From positions 1 to 64,000 of the forward strand of contig NZ_CAJZAR010000089.1 in the NCBI RefSeq assembly GCF_914484835.1: 64,000 nt of DNA, in the 5' to 3' direction. The stretch is from Paraburkholderia tropica (GTDB taxonomy: Bacteria; Pseudomonadota; Gammaproteobacteria; Burkholderiales; Burkholderiaceae). Positions 7,959-17,314 of this stretch are shown piece by piece (the stretch's first letter is position 1; every line of letters begins with the position of its first letter). A program made the translations under genes and the position numbers. Under the pieces are notes generated by a model. The model was not told where the DNA came from, did not search any database, and worked only from the letters and a program-made list of their open reading frames with translations.

Positions 7959-8294
7959 ATGGAAAAGTCCATCCATACGCCCGAATACGCGGTGTTTCTT
8001 CGCTTTATTCGACAGACGCGCATCGACGCAGGACTCACGCAGCAAGACGTGGCTCAGCGCCTCGGCGCAACCCAGACCTTTGTGAGCAAGTGCGAAAGGG
8101 GCGAACGTCGACTCGACCTTATTGAACTGCATGCCTGGTGCGGCGCGCTGGGCATTGGCACGACAGACTTTGTAGAGGAATTCGTCAAGAAACTACAACG
8201 CGATGCGGAAGCAGTCCGACGCGAACTTAGGAATCCGAGGCAAACGTCGGGAAAGGCGCGCGCACGCAAACCGGCTCGCGCAACGCGCAGCTGA
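7959..8294 (+). CDS. Xre-family helix-turn-helix regulator
   Basis: 111 aa. A Cro/C1-type helix-turn-helix spans about residues 12-66 (RIDAGLTQQDVAQRLG... FVSKCERGERRLDL), followed by a short basic C-terminal tail (KARARKPARATRS). The ATG at 7959 gives a compact protein; longer in-frame readings upstream have no recognisable content. It sits alone between the membrane gene and the porin. Its target is unknown. Confidence 0.75.
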   Translation: MEKSIHTPEYAVFLRFIRQTRIDAGLTQQDVAQRLGATQTFVSKCERGERRLDLIELHAWCGALGIGTTDFVEEFVKKLQRDAEAVRRELRNPRQTSGKARARKPARATRS

Positions 8295-8703
8295 CGGCAG
8301 GTTTATCGGGCGGGTCCGCCGCCGGATCGCATCGACCATCCAACGCATTCTCTGCACGGCGACACCATGTTGCCGCCGCTCTCCAGCGAGACCGCAAACC
8401 TTTCATATCCGTCAGCCAGCGGGGCACGCAAAATTAACAAGGCGGCCTCGCCAGATCCCATCGCGGCGACAGACTACCGCCAAATGACAACGTCATGAAC
8501 GGTAATACTATCCCCCCTTGCATTCCATTCGCCGGAGTTGCCGTCACATTCCCGCGCAATCACTGCCCGTTCAGGCGCGAACGGCGATTTTCGAATTTGC
8601 CATGATCGCGTAATGTTGTAAGTGCACAACGTAAAACATTTTTTAATGTCGTGCCACGTCAGGTAAGCTGCGTTCAGTTTTTCCGCAACATACAAGGACG
8701 ACA
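8295..8703 (+). promoter_or_regulatory. Porin upstream region
   Basis: About 400 bp without a convincing gene. The last 110 bp turn AT-rich and hold two small dyads, GTTGT-N6-ACAAC (8615-8630) and ACATT-TTTT-AATGT (8636-8649), in the position expected for porin control elements. ACAAGGACGAC just before the ATG at 8704 contains the ribosome-binding site. No exact -10/-35 pair can be assigned with confidence. Confidence 0.35.
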
Positions 8704-9873
8704 ATGAAAAAGACTCACCTGACCGCACTCTCGATCGCGCTGCTCGCCACGGGCACCGTCGCACACGCGCAAAGCAGCGTCACGCTGTATGGCACCATCG
8801 ATACGTCAATTACCTACGTCAACAACGCATCGGGCAGCAAGAACCTCTGGGCGCTCGGCAACAGCAGCGCCGGCAACCTGTCGGGCTCGCGTTGGGGCGT
8901 GAAGGGCGCCGAAGACCTCGGTGGCGGCCTGAAGGCAATATTCCAGCTCGAAAACGGCTTTAACCCGAGCACCGGCGCAGCGGGCCAGGGCGGCCTGATG
9001 TTCGGTCGCCAGGCGTTCGTCGGCCTGACCAGCGACCAGTTCGGCAGCGTCACGCTCGGCCGCCAGTACGATCCGCTGGTCGACATGGTGCAGGGCATCA
9101 CCGCCGACAATTACTTCGGTTCCGTCTTTGCAACCGCAGGCGACGTCGACAACTACGACAACAGCTTCCGCGCGAACAACGCGATCAAGTACGTTTCGCC
9201 GGTGTTCTACGGCCTCCAGGCTGAAGCGCTGTACTCGTTCGGCGGCGTGGCCGGTTCGACGGGTTCGGAGCAGACGTACTCGGCAGCGCTGTCGTACACG
9301 GCAGGCCAGCTCTCGATCGCCGGCGGCTACTTCTACGCGGCCAACACCGCAGCGTCGGCAGGCGCACGTGATGCAGATGACGGCTGGAGCGGCACGTCGG
9401 GCAACACGTTCAACGGCGCAATCAACGAAGGCTACCAGACGGCCCACTCGTTGCAGATTGCCCGTATCGCTGCACAGTACGTCGCGGGCTCGTTCACGTT
9501 CGGCGCTGGCTACAGCAACGCGCAGTATGCTTCGGACGGCGCATCGAACTACACCGGCACCGAGAAGTACAACACCGCTCAAGGCTTCGTGAACTACCAG
9601 ATCAACCCGGCCCTGCTGGTTGGTTTTGGCTACAGCTACACGCACGCGAGCGGCAACACGTCGGCGAACTACCACCAGTTCTCGCTCGGCAGCGACTACA
9701 ACCTCTCGAAGCGCACGGACGTCTACCTGACGGCGGCATATCAGCACGCAAGCGGCACGACGCGCAACGAAGACGGCACGACCGAGGCCGCCCAGGCTTC
9801 GATCGGCTCGTACGGCTACAGCGGCACGGCGTCGCAAACGATGGTCAACGTCGGCATCCGCCACAAGTTCTAA
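8704..9873 (+). CDS. Gram-negative general porin
   Basis: 389 aa. The signal peptide ends near AHAQ, then QSSVTLYGTIDTSITYV starts the first strand typical of Burkholderiales trimeric porins. The protein ends in phenylalanine (GIRHKF), the outer-membrane assembly signal. Family members form trimeric 16-stranded channels for small hydrophilic solutes. The codon use is very regular, like highly expressed housekeeping genes. It has its own promoter region and terminator, so it is an autonomous cargo unit. Confidence 0.95.
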   Translation: MKKTHLTALSIALLATGTVAHAQSSVTLYGTIDTSITYVNNASGSKNLWALGNSSAGNLSGSRWGVKGAEDLGGGLKAIFQLENGFNPSTGAAGQGGLMFGRQAFVGLTSDQFGSVTLGRQYDPLVDMVQGITADNYFGSVFATAGDVDNYDNSFRANNAIKYVSPVFYGLQAEALYSFGGVAGSTGSEQTYSAALSYTAGQLSIAGGYFYAANTAASAGARDADDGWSGTSGNTFNGAINEGYQTAHSLQIARIAAQYVAGSFTFGAGYSNAQYASDGASNYTGTEKYNTAQGFVNYQINPALLVGFGYSYTHASGNTSANYHQFSLGSDYNLSKRTDVYLTAAYQHASGTTRNEDGTTEAAQASIGSYGYSGTASQTMVNVGIRHKF

Positions 9874-9897
9874 GCGGATCCTGTTTGCCAAAGAAAA

Positions 9898-9923
9898 AGC
9901 CCGCAGAAATGCGGGCTTTTTTT
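9898..9923 (+). terminator. Intrinsic terminator of the porin gene
   Basis: An 8-bp stem AGCCCGCA / TGCGGGCT with a GAAA loop is followed by a run of seven T. Confidence 0.9.
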
Positions 9924-9979
9924 GTTCGGCGACGCCGTGGTAAATCGGCGCCAATCAGGCCAACACTGTAGCGGGCACA

Positions 9980-10270
9980 CTACTCCTCGATTGCCCGGCC
10001 TTCGAGCTCGCCAGAGAGCGCCAGCACCGCGCCTGCTTTCCTGATCACCGGCCCCCAATCCACAATCTGATATGTACTGCCGCTTTTCCGGATCCGAACG
10101 CCTGCCTGCTGTGCGGCGGAATGAATCAGATCGGTAACCGTCTGACGGGAAAGACCCGTGACGGTCGACACCTGCGCTACAGTCGCGCCCGCCGCCGAAT
10201 CGATTGCCGACAGCACACTCAGCATTCGACGCAGATCCCCCTTGGGATATGGCATCGCAGCTTTCGTCAT
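9980..10270 (-). CDS. Small winged-helix DNA-binding protein
   Basis: 96 aa. The segment about 11-75 (RRMLSVLSAIDSAAGATVAQ... LSRQTVTDLIHSAA) has the layout of a winged helix-turn-helix of the IclR/MarR kind. The C-terminal 20 residues are hydrophobic (AGAVLALSGELEG). Start at 10270 chosen as the first ATG of the domain. No partner gene in the same operon. Target unknown. Confidence 0.6.
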   Translation of the reverse strand: MTKAAMPYPKGDLRRMLSVLSAIDSAAGATVAQVSTVTGLSRQTVTDLIHSAAQQAGVRIRKSGSTYQIVDWGPVIRKAGAVLALSGELEGRAIEE

Positions 10271-10370
10271 ATCACCACTCCAACGAGGCTTCCAGGCTGG
10301 ACCATTCCAGCCACGTCGGATTATAAGGTGCGTCTCGTCCACCCTTCGATTCCCTGTTTGCAAAAGCAAA

Positions 10371-10400
10371 CGGGCGTCGTGCAACCAAGCACAACGCCCG
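10371..10400 (-). terminator. Probable terminator after the small secreted-protein cluster
   Basis: An interrupted stem (CGGGCGT-c-GTGC, loop AACCAA, GCAC-a-ACGCCCG) is followed on the minus strand by GTTTGCTTTTG, just downstream of the gene ending at 10441. Confidence 0.55.
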
Positions 10401-10440
10401 CCGGGCCGGTAACGGTGCGCGTTGCACCAGGTATTCGTGC

Positions 10441-10668
10441 TCAATGGTGCGCCATGATGTTCTGGCGTGCCAGATATGCCTGCGAGTGCTTCCACGTACC
10501 CCACATCGGCCGCGCAACGCCCGCGATCTCGTAACCATCCGGAGTCTGGCCGATCGTGCCGCTGGTCGCCGTCGGTACGGCTTCGTCTGCCTTCGGCGCA
10601 GCCGAAGCCGTGCCCAGATGCATCGTGAGCGCAAATGCGATGAGTGCTGCGAACTTTGCCTGTTTCAT
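10441..10668 (-). CDS. Small secreted protein, paralogue 1 of 3
   Basis: 75 aa with a signal peptide (MKQAKFAALIAFALTMHLGTASA). The mature part carries the shared motif GTIGQTPDGYEIAGV-x-RPMWGT followed by a His/Gln/Asn-rich tail. It is nearly identical in layout to the two genes upstream. No known family recognised. The mature peptide is only about 52 residues with no cysteine, so it could be a periplasmic or extracellular peptide. Confidence 0.75.
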   Translation of the reverse strand: MKQAKFAALIAFALTMHLGTASAAPKADEAVPTATSGTIGQTPDGYEIAGVARPMWGTWKHSQAYLARQNIMAHH

Positions 10669-10750
10669 GATGGTCCGTCCGTTGCGTGGTTGGCGTTATC
10701 CGGCCAGCCTCAAGCGAGGCGCGGCCGTCCTCTCACTGTTGCGCTGCCGA

Positions 10751-10978
10751 TCAGTGACCCTTGTACACGTTCTGGCGCGCGATGTACGCCATGCTGTGCG
10801 TGCTGGTGCCCCACATCGGACGCTTCACGCCGGCGATTTCGTAGTCATCGGGCGTTTGGCCGATCGTACCGTTCGATGCGGTCGGCACGGCGGCCTCTGC
10901 CTTCTGAGCAGCCGAAGCGGTACCAAGGTGCATGGTGAGCGCGAGTGCGATGAGTGCTGCGTACTTAACCTGTTTCAT
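10751..10978 (-). CDS. Small secreted protein, paralogue 2 of 3
   Basis: 75 aa. Signal peptide MKQVKYAALIALALTMHLGTASA is almost identical to paralogue 1. The mature motif is GTIGQTPDDYEIAGV-x-RPMWGT, ending ARQNVYKGH. The 82-bp gap to paralogue 1 resembles the gap to paralogue 3 (shared GGCCAGCCTC-CGAGGC text), so the unit of duplication includes the intergenic DNA. Confidence 0.75.
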   Translation of the reverse strand: MKQVKYAALIALALTMHLGTASAAQKAEAAVPTASNGTIGQTPDDYEIAGVKRPMWGTSTHSMAYIARQNVYKGH

Positions 10979-11055
10979 GTCTTTCGGTTCCTGGCTGTGT
11001 GGTGTTTGCGGCCAGCCTCACGCGAGGCATGGCTACGTTAAGAGTGCTGCGAGGA

Positions 11056-11304
11056 TCAGTGGCCCTTGTACACGTTCTGGCGTGCGATATACGCCATGCT
11101 GTGCTTGTAGGTGCCCCACATCGGACGATTCACACCCGCGATTTCGTAGCCGTCGGGCGTTTGACCGATGGTGCCGTTCGATGCGCCCGGCACGGCATCG
11201 TTTGCCTGAACGTTCGAGGCCTGCAGCGACGTTGCGGCGATAGCGTTGCCGCCCGAAACGGCAGCAAGTGCGAGAAGCGATGCGAGGATTGCGTTTTTCA
11301 TCAA
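11056..11304 (-). CDS. Small secreted protein, paralogue 3 of 3
   Basis: 82 aa; the most divergent copy. The signal peptide differs (MMKNAILASLLALAAVSGGNA) but the mature end GTIGQTPDGYEIAGV-x-RPMWGT ... ARQNVYKGH matches paralogues 1 and 2. It is first in the minus-strand row. Strong conservation of the C-terminal 38 residues over a changing N-terminus suggests that the tail is the functional part. Confidence 0.75.
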   Translation of the reverse strand: MMKNAILASLLALAAVSGGNAIAATSLQASNVQANDAVPGASNGTIGQTPDGYEIAGVNRPMWGTYKHSMAYIARQNVYKGH

Positions 11305-11479
11305 TGACTCCGTTTAGCGTGTGTGGTACTGCTTCTGGCTTTCTGCGTCGCTCCTGTATCGCGAGCAGTTGTGTTTATTCTATGTCCGTTAAACGTACAG
11401 CACAAGTATTTCTCGCACCTTTCTTTATTACGGATTATTGCGAGCACAACGACCACACTCGCCAGTATGGAACAGATCC

Positions 11480-11515
11480 AAGAGAAAGGCCCGCCGGTCT
11501 TGCAACAGGCGGGCC
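11480..11515 (-). terminator. Intrinsic terminator after the inverse autotransporter
   Basis: An 8-bp GC stem (GGCCCGCC / GGCGGGCC, 12-nt loop) is followed on the minus strand by TTTCTCTT, 80 bp beyond the stop at 11594. The rest of 11305-11593 holds no gene and probably the promoter of the small secreted-protein row. Confidence 0.6.
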
Positions 11516-11593
11516 AATGACGTCATACAGGCTTCAGCAGCGTTTCAGTTTGATAACCCGATCAGCCCTTCGTCTGGATCACAGAGGAACCGG

Positions 11594-14500
11594 CTAGTGT
11601 CCCGACGTGGTCCGCTCCACTACAACAGTGGTCGATGCAGTTTGCCCCTCTGCCGTGAGGGTAACAGTCACGGTTTCCGACGTATCAACCGCCTGACCAG
11701 CGATGGTAATCGAGACTTCACCACTCGAATCGGTCGTCTTCGTTCCGGTCACCGTGCTGCCTCCACTGTGGGCCGCGGAGTAGCTAACCGTTGCCCCGCT
11801 CACTGCAACGCCATTGTCCGTCAGTGTTCCCACAACAATCGCATCCGTATCCAGACCACCGTTCTCGACCGCAGTCGAACTGCTGATCGTCAGTTGATAG
11901 CTGTGAGCGCTCGTATACGTTACCGCGCCACTTGCACTGCCTGCCGTTGCCGCCGCAGTGACCGTCGCGGTTCCCGCAGCAGACGGCGCCGTCAACGTGA
12001 TGCTGGTCTGGCCGCTCGAATTCGTCGAAGTCGACGTTGCGGACAGCGTTCCCAGTGTCGTCGACCAGGTCACCGTTGCGCCGCTAACAAGGTTGCCATT
12101 TGCATCCTGAACCGTTGCCGTAAAGGTGGTCGTGCTGGTGCCGTCAGCCGTCCCGCTGGTCGCCGATTGAGCAAGCGAGACAACGTGAGCGGTCGTCGCG
12201 TCAGCTACAAACGCTACGGTTGCTGTCTTGCTGCCGGCCGTCGCCTTCGCCGTAACCGTCGCGGTCGTCGCCAATGTCGACGAAGTGAGGGTCACGGTTG
12301 CCACGCCGCTGCTGTTCGTGGTACTGGAACTTGCGGACAGCGAGCCCACAGTTGTACTCCAGGTCACCGTCAACCCTGCGCCCAGTGCATTGCCATACGC
12401 ATCCTTGAGCGTCGCCGTCAGCGTCGACGTCGACGTGCCGTTCGCAGTGATGCTGGTCGGCGACGCAACAAGCGAGGACACCGTGGCAGTAGTCGTATCA
12501 GCCACAAAGGTGACGCTCGCGGTGTTGCTGCCCGCCACTGCACTTGCGCTCACCGTCGCGGTCTGGGCGGTCGTCGAGGCGGTCAGGACAACAGTCGCCT
12601 GACCGTTGCTATCAGTCGTTGACGAACTTGCCGCGAGCGTACCTGCCGTCGTGCTCCACGACACGCTCAAACCAGCGCCGAGCGCATTGCCATTGGCATC
12701 CTTGAGCGTCGCGGTCAGCGTAGACGTCGCCGTGCCATTAGCCGTGATGCTGGAAGGCGAAGCGGTCAGCGTCGACACCCTGGCTGTCGTGACGTCAGCC
12801 ACGAATGCAACCTGGGCCGTCTTGCTTCCAGCCACGGCGGCGGCTGTGACGGTCGCCGTTTGCGCAGTAGTGGACGACGTCAGAACTGTCGTTGCCTCCC
12901 CGTTGCTGCCAGTCGAGCTTGTCGAGGCCGAAAGCGTCCCCCCGCTCGTGCTCCAGCTCACGCTCACTCCGGCGCCAAACTGATTGCCGTATGCGTCCTT
13001 GATCGTGGCAGTGAGCGTCGACGTGCTTGTGCCATTTGCAGTAATCGACGCTGGCGACGCACTCAAGGCCGTGACCTGTGCGGTCGCGACGTCAGGGACA
13101 AAAGTGACCGTTGCGGTCTTGCTGCCGGAGACCGCAGTTGACGTGACCGTAGCCGTACCGGCGAGCGTGGCTGAGGTCAGCACAACAGTCGCCTCGCCAC
13201 TGCTGTTCGTCGTGCTCGATTGCGCCGCGAGCGCGCCACCGGTCGTCGACCAGCTCACAGAAACACCAGCACCGATCGTATTACCGTACGCATCCTTCAG
13301 CGTAGCCGTCAGCGTGGACGTGCTCACCCCGTTCGCCGCGATCGATGACGGCGATGCAACAAGGCCGGTCACTGAGGCAGTCGAATTGTCAGCGGTGAAT
13401 GTCGCCGAAGCGCTCGCGCTCGCTGACGAAGATACGTCGTATGCCTCAACAGTAAACGTACCCGCGGTCGTCGTGCTCACGGTTGCCGTCGCGCGGCCGC
13501 TCGAATCAGTTGTGGTCGTCGAGGAAATCAGTTTGAGTCCGGAAGCAATGCTCCAACGTACAGTCTGCCCGGCCACGCCCTCACCACCATTTCCCGCTAC
13601 CGACGCGGTAAATGTGACGCTATCAACGCCGTTGGCGACTGCCGTCGTTTTCGACGCCGAAACCGAGAACGTCGTCTGGCTCACGTTCACGGTCATGGTG
13701 TTGGACGTGACTCGCGTGCCGTCCTTTTCAATACCGACCAGACGCAAATCGTACGTGTTCGTGCCGCCCGGGGTATACGCGGGCAGATTCAATGTGCCGG
13801 TCGCACCACTGTACGCTGCGGCGAACGTACTCGCACTTCCTTCCCAGGCGAGCGACTTGAAACCGACGCCCGAATATGCGTTGACGGCAAAGCTCACGAC
13901 CGTATCAGGATAGCCACTGACGCTCGGCGGCAGGGTGATATGACCGAGCTTCTTGCGGTACTCAAGCACGATCTCGTTGTTGCGATCGACAAGATCGAGT
14001 CGGTTGAAGCGAATCTGCCGGCTCAATCCGACGCGCGACGGGTCAAGTTGATCCATAAGCGGTACACCCATCTGATATTGAAGCTGTGCCTGCACCTCGC
14101 CGTCGGAGTGTCCGCCCTGACCGCGCCGGTAGTTGACGTTAAACCCGATGAGCGGCACCGGCTGATAAGTGAGGCCAACCGTCACTGCTGACGGGTTTTT
14201 CTGAAGCGCAGTGTCGCCGAACAGCCCTACTTCATTCCCGAAATATTTCTCGTAGACAAGCTTCATACCCAGTTGGGGGAATTTCGGCAAATAGCCTTCC
14301 GCGCGAATATCGAATCCGTTGGCCGGTCTTTCCATGTATCCGACGATATCTTCCGAGTCGCGCCAGTTCGTCAGACGAAGATAGCCATTCGCGGACAGCT
14401 TCAGATAGTCAGTCCACGCTTCCAGTCCTACGCCAAGTCGCTGATGCTGTCGCGTCAGATCGCGATCGTAGAAAACGTTCGCGCCCAGCAACCAGCGAAA

Positions 14501-16045
14501 ATCGTCCACATACGTGCGCATGCCTAACCCTAGATTGGCGGTCGTTCGATAGCTGTCGGTAAGCGAGTTCGAACGGCGATAGCCCAGCTGGGTGAACCAG
14601 ACGGTCTTCTTCGTCTCCTTGAGCGCAACGAGCATGTCGAAGCTGTAGTTGTGAAACTTGTTGCCGCCACCTACATCGATACGGGTTGTGCCATAACGAC
14701 TAAGGTACTTCTGCAACGCTGCGTTTGCCGACGAACCCAGTTCGCTGCGGACCATATCCGACGCCGTCTCCTGCTGGTCAGCCTGCCGGCGCTCCCAATG
14801 TCCCTGCGCAGGCCGCCCCTGCGCGTCTGAGGCGGCAACAGCCATCGCGGCTTCGAACCCGCTCATCGCTGCCGGGACGGACGTGATCGAGCCGCTATTC
14901 GCAGCGGCGTCGTCAACGCCCGCTGCGACATAGCCGATATGGAGTTCGCGCGCAGGGGAACCAGTCGCGTTCAGAACCGGCACCGGCAAACGGGTTCCTT
15001 TGGAGGCCTCAAGCTCGAAGGGCGAAGCGCTCAACGTTGCTGCGGTCAATGCGGATGAATGCAGGGGTGCGAACGTCGCCATCGCGGGTGCGCGCGATGC
15101 CGGGGGCGAAACCACATTGGCCGGTTTGACGTCGGACGACTGGCGCACAGGCGGGACGGCCTGTGCAATGGTCTGAGCGCGATGCTGCTGATTCAGGTTG
15201 GCGCTCTGCGTGCCGTCACGCTGCGCATCAATTCTGGCCGTGGTGACCGGGCGAGGCGGCGTGTTCCGTTCGACCGGCACTACGACATTCAGCTTGCCCG
15301 GCGTTGGCACCCCGGTGACCGACGCGCCGCGGCCAACTTCAACGACCGAAGGATGCAAATCTGCAATCGTCGGCGCAGCGGCATGGCGCGCCGTCGACTC
15401 GACAGCAGGTTGGCTCGCCAGTTGCGATCGAACGTCCACAAGGGCGGTTTCCTTCGTCGATGCAGATGCTCGCGCCTGCGCTACTTCATGCGCTTCTGAC
15501 TCAGGCGAGCGGTATTTGTACGTCAGTGCGCCGGCGGAGAGCGTCGGCACACGTCCGGCTGGTTCCAGAGGTGCAGACGCGCCGCTGCTACCTACTGAAC
15601 GTCCAGCTGCAATTGCTTTCAGGTCCGATTTGGCGGCGACGGCTATCGTGGATGCTGCCTTGGCGTCCGCGTCGTTGTGCGCCGCTTCCTGAACTGAAGG
15701 CAACGAAGCTTTCCTGCTCGCCACAGCTACCGAATCCGTGTCATCGACGTTCGAGCGTTGCCCCGGCTGAAACGGCACCCACGCACCGGAAGCCTGCGCC
15801 ATCGCCGGAGAAGGTGCATCCGCAGCAACGCTCTGTGCTGTCTGCGAACCATTACTCCCTGAATTCATCGGAACCCAGTCTCCGGTCGGCTGAGGCTTGG
15901 CGTCCACCTCACCGGCAATTGCGGCGTGCGGCAAAACGGCCAGGCAGGCCATGAAAGCGCAAGCAATCAGGCAGGCAAGCGCCGCCCGTATCCTACGCTG
16001 CAAGCCACACGCAGTATTAGCACCAATACCGGGAGAGTTCGTCAT
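11594..16045 (-). CDS. Inverse autotransporter adhesin (intimin/invasin type) with Big_1 repeats
   Basis: 1483 aa. A long signal peptide (about 1-44) is followed by a 390-residue Ala/Ser-rich periplasmic linker with two short WVP repeats (GDWVPMNSG, GAWVPFQPG). The inverse-autotransporter beta-barrel lies at about 435-715 (WFTQLGYRRSNSLTDSYRTT, RWLLGANVFYDRDLTR). About seven bacterial Ig-like domains follow; five are near-identical Big_1 units opening SITANG-S/T-STSTLTAT. No LysM domain was seen. Such proteins anchor in the outer membrane and export their C-terminus for adhesion. It lies 83 bp behind stbC at the end of the transfer operon, so it may stabilise donor-recipient contact; that is inference. 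Confidence 0.93.
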   Translation of the reverse strand: MTNSPGIGANTACGLQRRIRAALACLIACAFMACLAVLPHAAIAGEVDAKPQPTGDWVPMNSGSNGSQTAQSVAADAPSPAMAQASGAWVPFQPGQRSNVDDTDSVAVASRKASLPSVQEAAHNDADAKAASTIAVAAKSDLKAIAAGRSVGSSGASAPLEPAGRVPTLSAGALTYKYRSPESEAHEVAQARASASTKETALVDVRSQLASQPAVESTARHAAAPTIADLHPSVVEVGRGASVTGVPTPGKLNVVVPVERNTPPRPVTTARIDAQRDGTQSANLNQQHRAQTIAQAVPPVRQSSDVKPANVVSPPASRAPAMATFAPLHSSALTAATLSASPFELEASKGTRLPVPVLNATGSPARELHIGYVAAGVDDAAANSGSITSVPAAMSGFEAAMAVAASDAQGRPAQGHWERRQADQQETASDMVRSELGSSANAALQKYLSRYGTTRIDVGGGNKFHNYSFDMLVALKETKKTVWFTQLGYRRSNSLTDSYRTTANLGLGMRTYVDDFRWLLGANVFYDRDLTRQHQRLGVGLEAWTDYLKLSANGYLRLTNWRDSEDIVGYMERPANGFDIRAEGYLPKFPQLGMKLVYEKYFGNEVGLFGDTALQKNPSAVTVGLTYQPVPLIGFNVNYRRGQGGHSDGEVQAQLQYQMGVPLMDQLDPSRVGLSRQIRFNRLDLVDRNNEIVLEYRKKLGHITLPPSVSGYPDTVVSFAVNAYSGVGFKSLAWEGSASTFAAAYSGATGTLNLPAYTPGGTNTYDLRLVGIEKDGTRVTSNTMTVNVSQTTFSVSASKTTAVANGVDSVTFTASVAGNGGEGVAGQTVRWSIASGLKLISSTTTTDSSGRATATVSTTTAGTFTVEAYDVSSSASASASATFTADNSTASVTGLVASPSSIAANGVSTSTLTATLKDAYGNTIGAGVSVSWSTTGGALAAQSSTTNSSGEATVVLTSATLAGTATVTSTAVSGSKTATVTFVPDVATAQVTALSASPASITANGTSTSTLTATIKDAYGNQFGAGVSVSWSTSGGTLSASTSSTGSNGEATTVLTSSTTAQTATVTAAAVAGSKTAQVAFVADVTTARVSTLTASPSSITANGTATSTLTATLKDANGNALGAGLSVSWSTTAGTLAASSSTTDSNGQATVVLTASTTAQTATVSASAVAGSNTASVTFVADTTTATVSSLVASPTSITANGTSTSTLTATLKDAYGNALGAGLTVTWSTTVGSLSASSSTTNSSGVATVTLTSSTLATTATVTAKATAGSKTATVAFVADATTAHVVSLAQSATSGTADGTSTTTFTATVQDANGNLVSGATVTWSTTLGTLSATSTSTNSSGQTSITLTAPSAAGTATVTAAATAGSASGAVTYTSAHSYQLTISSSTAVENGGLDTDAIVVGTLTDNGVAVSGATVSYSAAHSGGSTVTGTKTTDSSGEVSITIAGQAVDTSETVTVTLTAEGQTASTTVVVERTTSGH

Positions 16046-16128
16046 TTTCCTTAGTCATCCTTACTACAATGCGGTGTAACTCGTGAACGAGGTGCGCGGC
16101 GTCCCCCGCGCAACCCGTTTGCCGTTTT

Positions 16129-16554
16129 CTAGTGCAACAAGTGGAGCGCTGCCACTATCGTGATCGTGATCACGGCCGACACCCCGGACGCGATCAAAAG
16201 ATCACGGCGGCGCGTGGAAGCCCTCTCACCAATCGCCCTTGCCACTTCCTCGCGGAACAGGCGGATACTGTCCGCGTTCGCGGCCGCAGCGATTTCCCCG
16301 ACGAGCAGTTCACGCAGGGCGCCAATCTCCTTCGTGGCTTGTACGAGACGTCCAGTACGGTCATCGAGCAAGTTCGCGACGCGTAGCGCCGCAAGCTCAC
16401 CGCCCTTCTCGATATTGGCGCGCGCGTCCGTGACTGCCGATCCGAGGGAGGCCTTCAACTCTTCCACGCCTTTGCTCAGCGTGACGAGCTCTCCCAGCGC
16501 CTCTTCGAGCATCGCATCGCGGACCTTTTCGGTCGTGCCCGTCAGCGTATTCAT
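16129..16554 (-). CDS. stbC: StbC-like protein: coiled coil with C-terminal membrane anchor
   Basis: 141 aa. A long heptad-like helical region (about 10-110) is followed by a basic stretch (ASTRRRDLL) and a C-terminal transmembrane helix (about 121-139). It overlaps the stbB-like gene by 4 bp (ATGA), so the two are translationally coupled. Position and architecture suit StbC, the third protein of the stb locus in R388-type plasmids, whose role is not well defined. Assignment rests mainly on context. Confidence 0.6.
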   Translation of the reverse strand: MNTLTGTTEKVRDAMLEEALGELVTLSKGVEELKASLGSAVTDARANIEKGGELAALRVANLLDDRTGRLVQATKEIGALRELLVGEIAAAANADSIRLFREEVARAIGERASTRRRDLLIASGVSAVITITIVAALHLLH

Positions 16555-17249
16555 CGCGCGGTCAGGATCGAGAAAACGCGGTCGTGCTCCGCCTTGACCG
16601 CGCCCGCGAGTCGCTTGAGCGACACCTTGCGCGCGAGATGCACGCGCTCATCCGCCGTGGCGCCCGGAATCATCGCCCGGTAGTCCGTCGGATCCTCCGC
16701 CACCGCTACGACGGAACTGTTCGTCCCATGCAGCAGGGAATAGATTTCGTTTTCGGTAATGGCCGCGCCCGCGTTGATTTCGCACAGACGCGCCTTCTTG
16801 TGCCAGCTGAAAATCGGTGCGAACTGGACCTCGATCGTCTCGCGCTGGCTGACACGGTTGAACACAACACGGATCTTTTCGCGAGGCACGCCGATTTCGC
16901 CGGCCAGCGCACTGATCGTTGCGATGGTGTCGATCATCTGCTTGTCGTCGGGAACCGTGGGCACCACGAAGAAGTCCAGATCTTCGTGCGAGCCTGCGAA
17001 GCTGTTCAGCCCTTCGAGATAGTCCTCGACGTTCGATGCGCCGATGTCGCTGATCGAATCGGTGACGGTGAGCACACCTTCCTGAATCTCGCGAAACTTG
17101 TCCCCGCGAATGGTCGGCACGTCGCGGCCGCCTGAGTTTACCGATTCGACCCGGATGACCGGCGCGCCCGGCATGCGCGGCGCAAGCACCTCGTCGGAAA
17201 TGGTCGACTTGCCGGTGTTGCCGCTGAAGTTGATAACTGCGATATGCAT
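16551..17249 (-). CDS. stbB: StbB-like P-loop ATPase
   Basis: 232 aa. The N-terminus MHIAVINFSGNTGKST contains a deviant Walker A of the ParA/MinD superfamily with GNTGKST in place of KGGxxKT. The rest fits the StbB family of conjugative plasmids, which works with StbA and StbC to balance stable inheritance and transfer. In R388 the stb genes sit near oriT; here the pair is at the end of the T4SS operon, while the stbDR-like repeats lie 46 kb away at 62904-63032. Confidence 0.75.
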   Translation of the reverse strand: MHIAVINFSGNTGKSTISDEVLAPRMPGAPVIRVESVNSGGRDVPTIRGDKFREIQEGVLTVTDSISDIGASNVEDYLEGLNSFAGSHEDLDFFVVPTVPDDKQMIDTIATISALAGEIGVPREKIRVVFNRVSQRETIEVQFAPIFSWHKKARLCEINAGAAITENEIYSLLHGTNSSVVAVAEDPTDYRAMIPGATADERVHLARKVSLKRLAGAVKAEHDRVFSILTAR

Positions 17250-17314
17250 TTTCTATCCTTGTGTAATCTCGGTGAGCGCGAAGCGGCGGCGCTGGCGTTC
17301 CACCAGCGCGTGAA

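Noticed and set aside
8806..9954. 382-codon minus-strand frame opposite the porin
   Set aside because: Typical mirror frame of a strongly biased porin gene.
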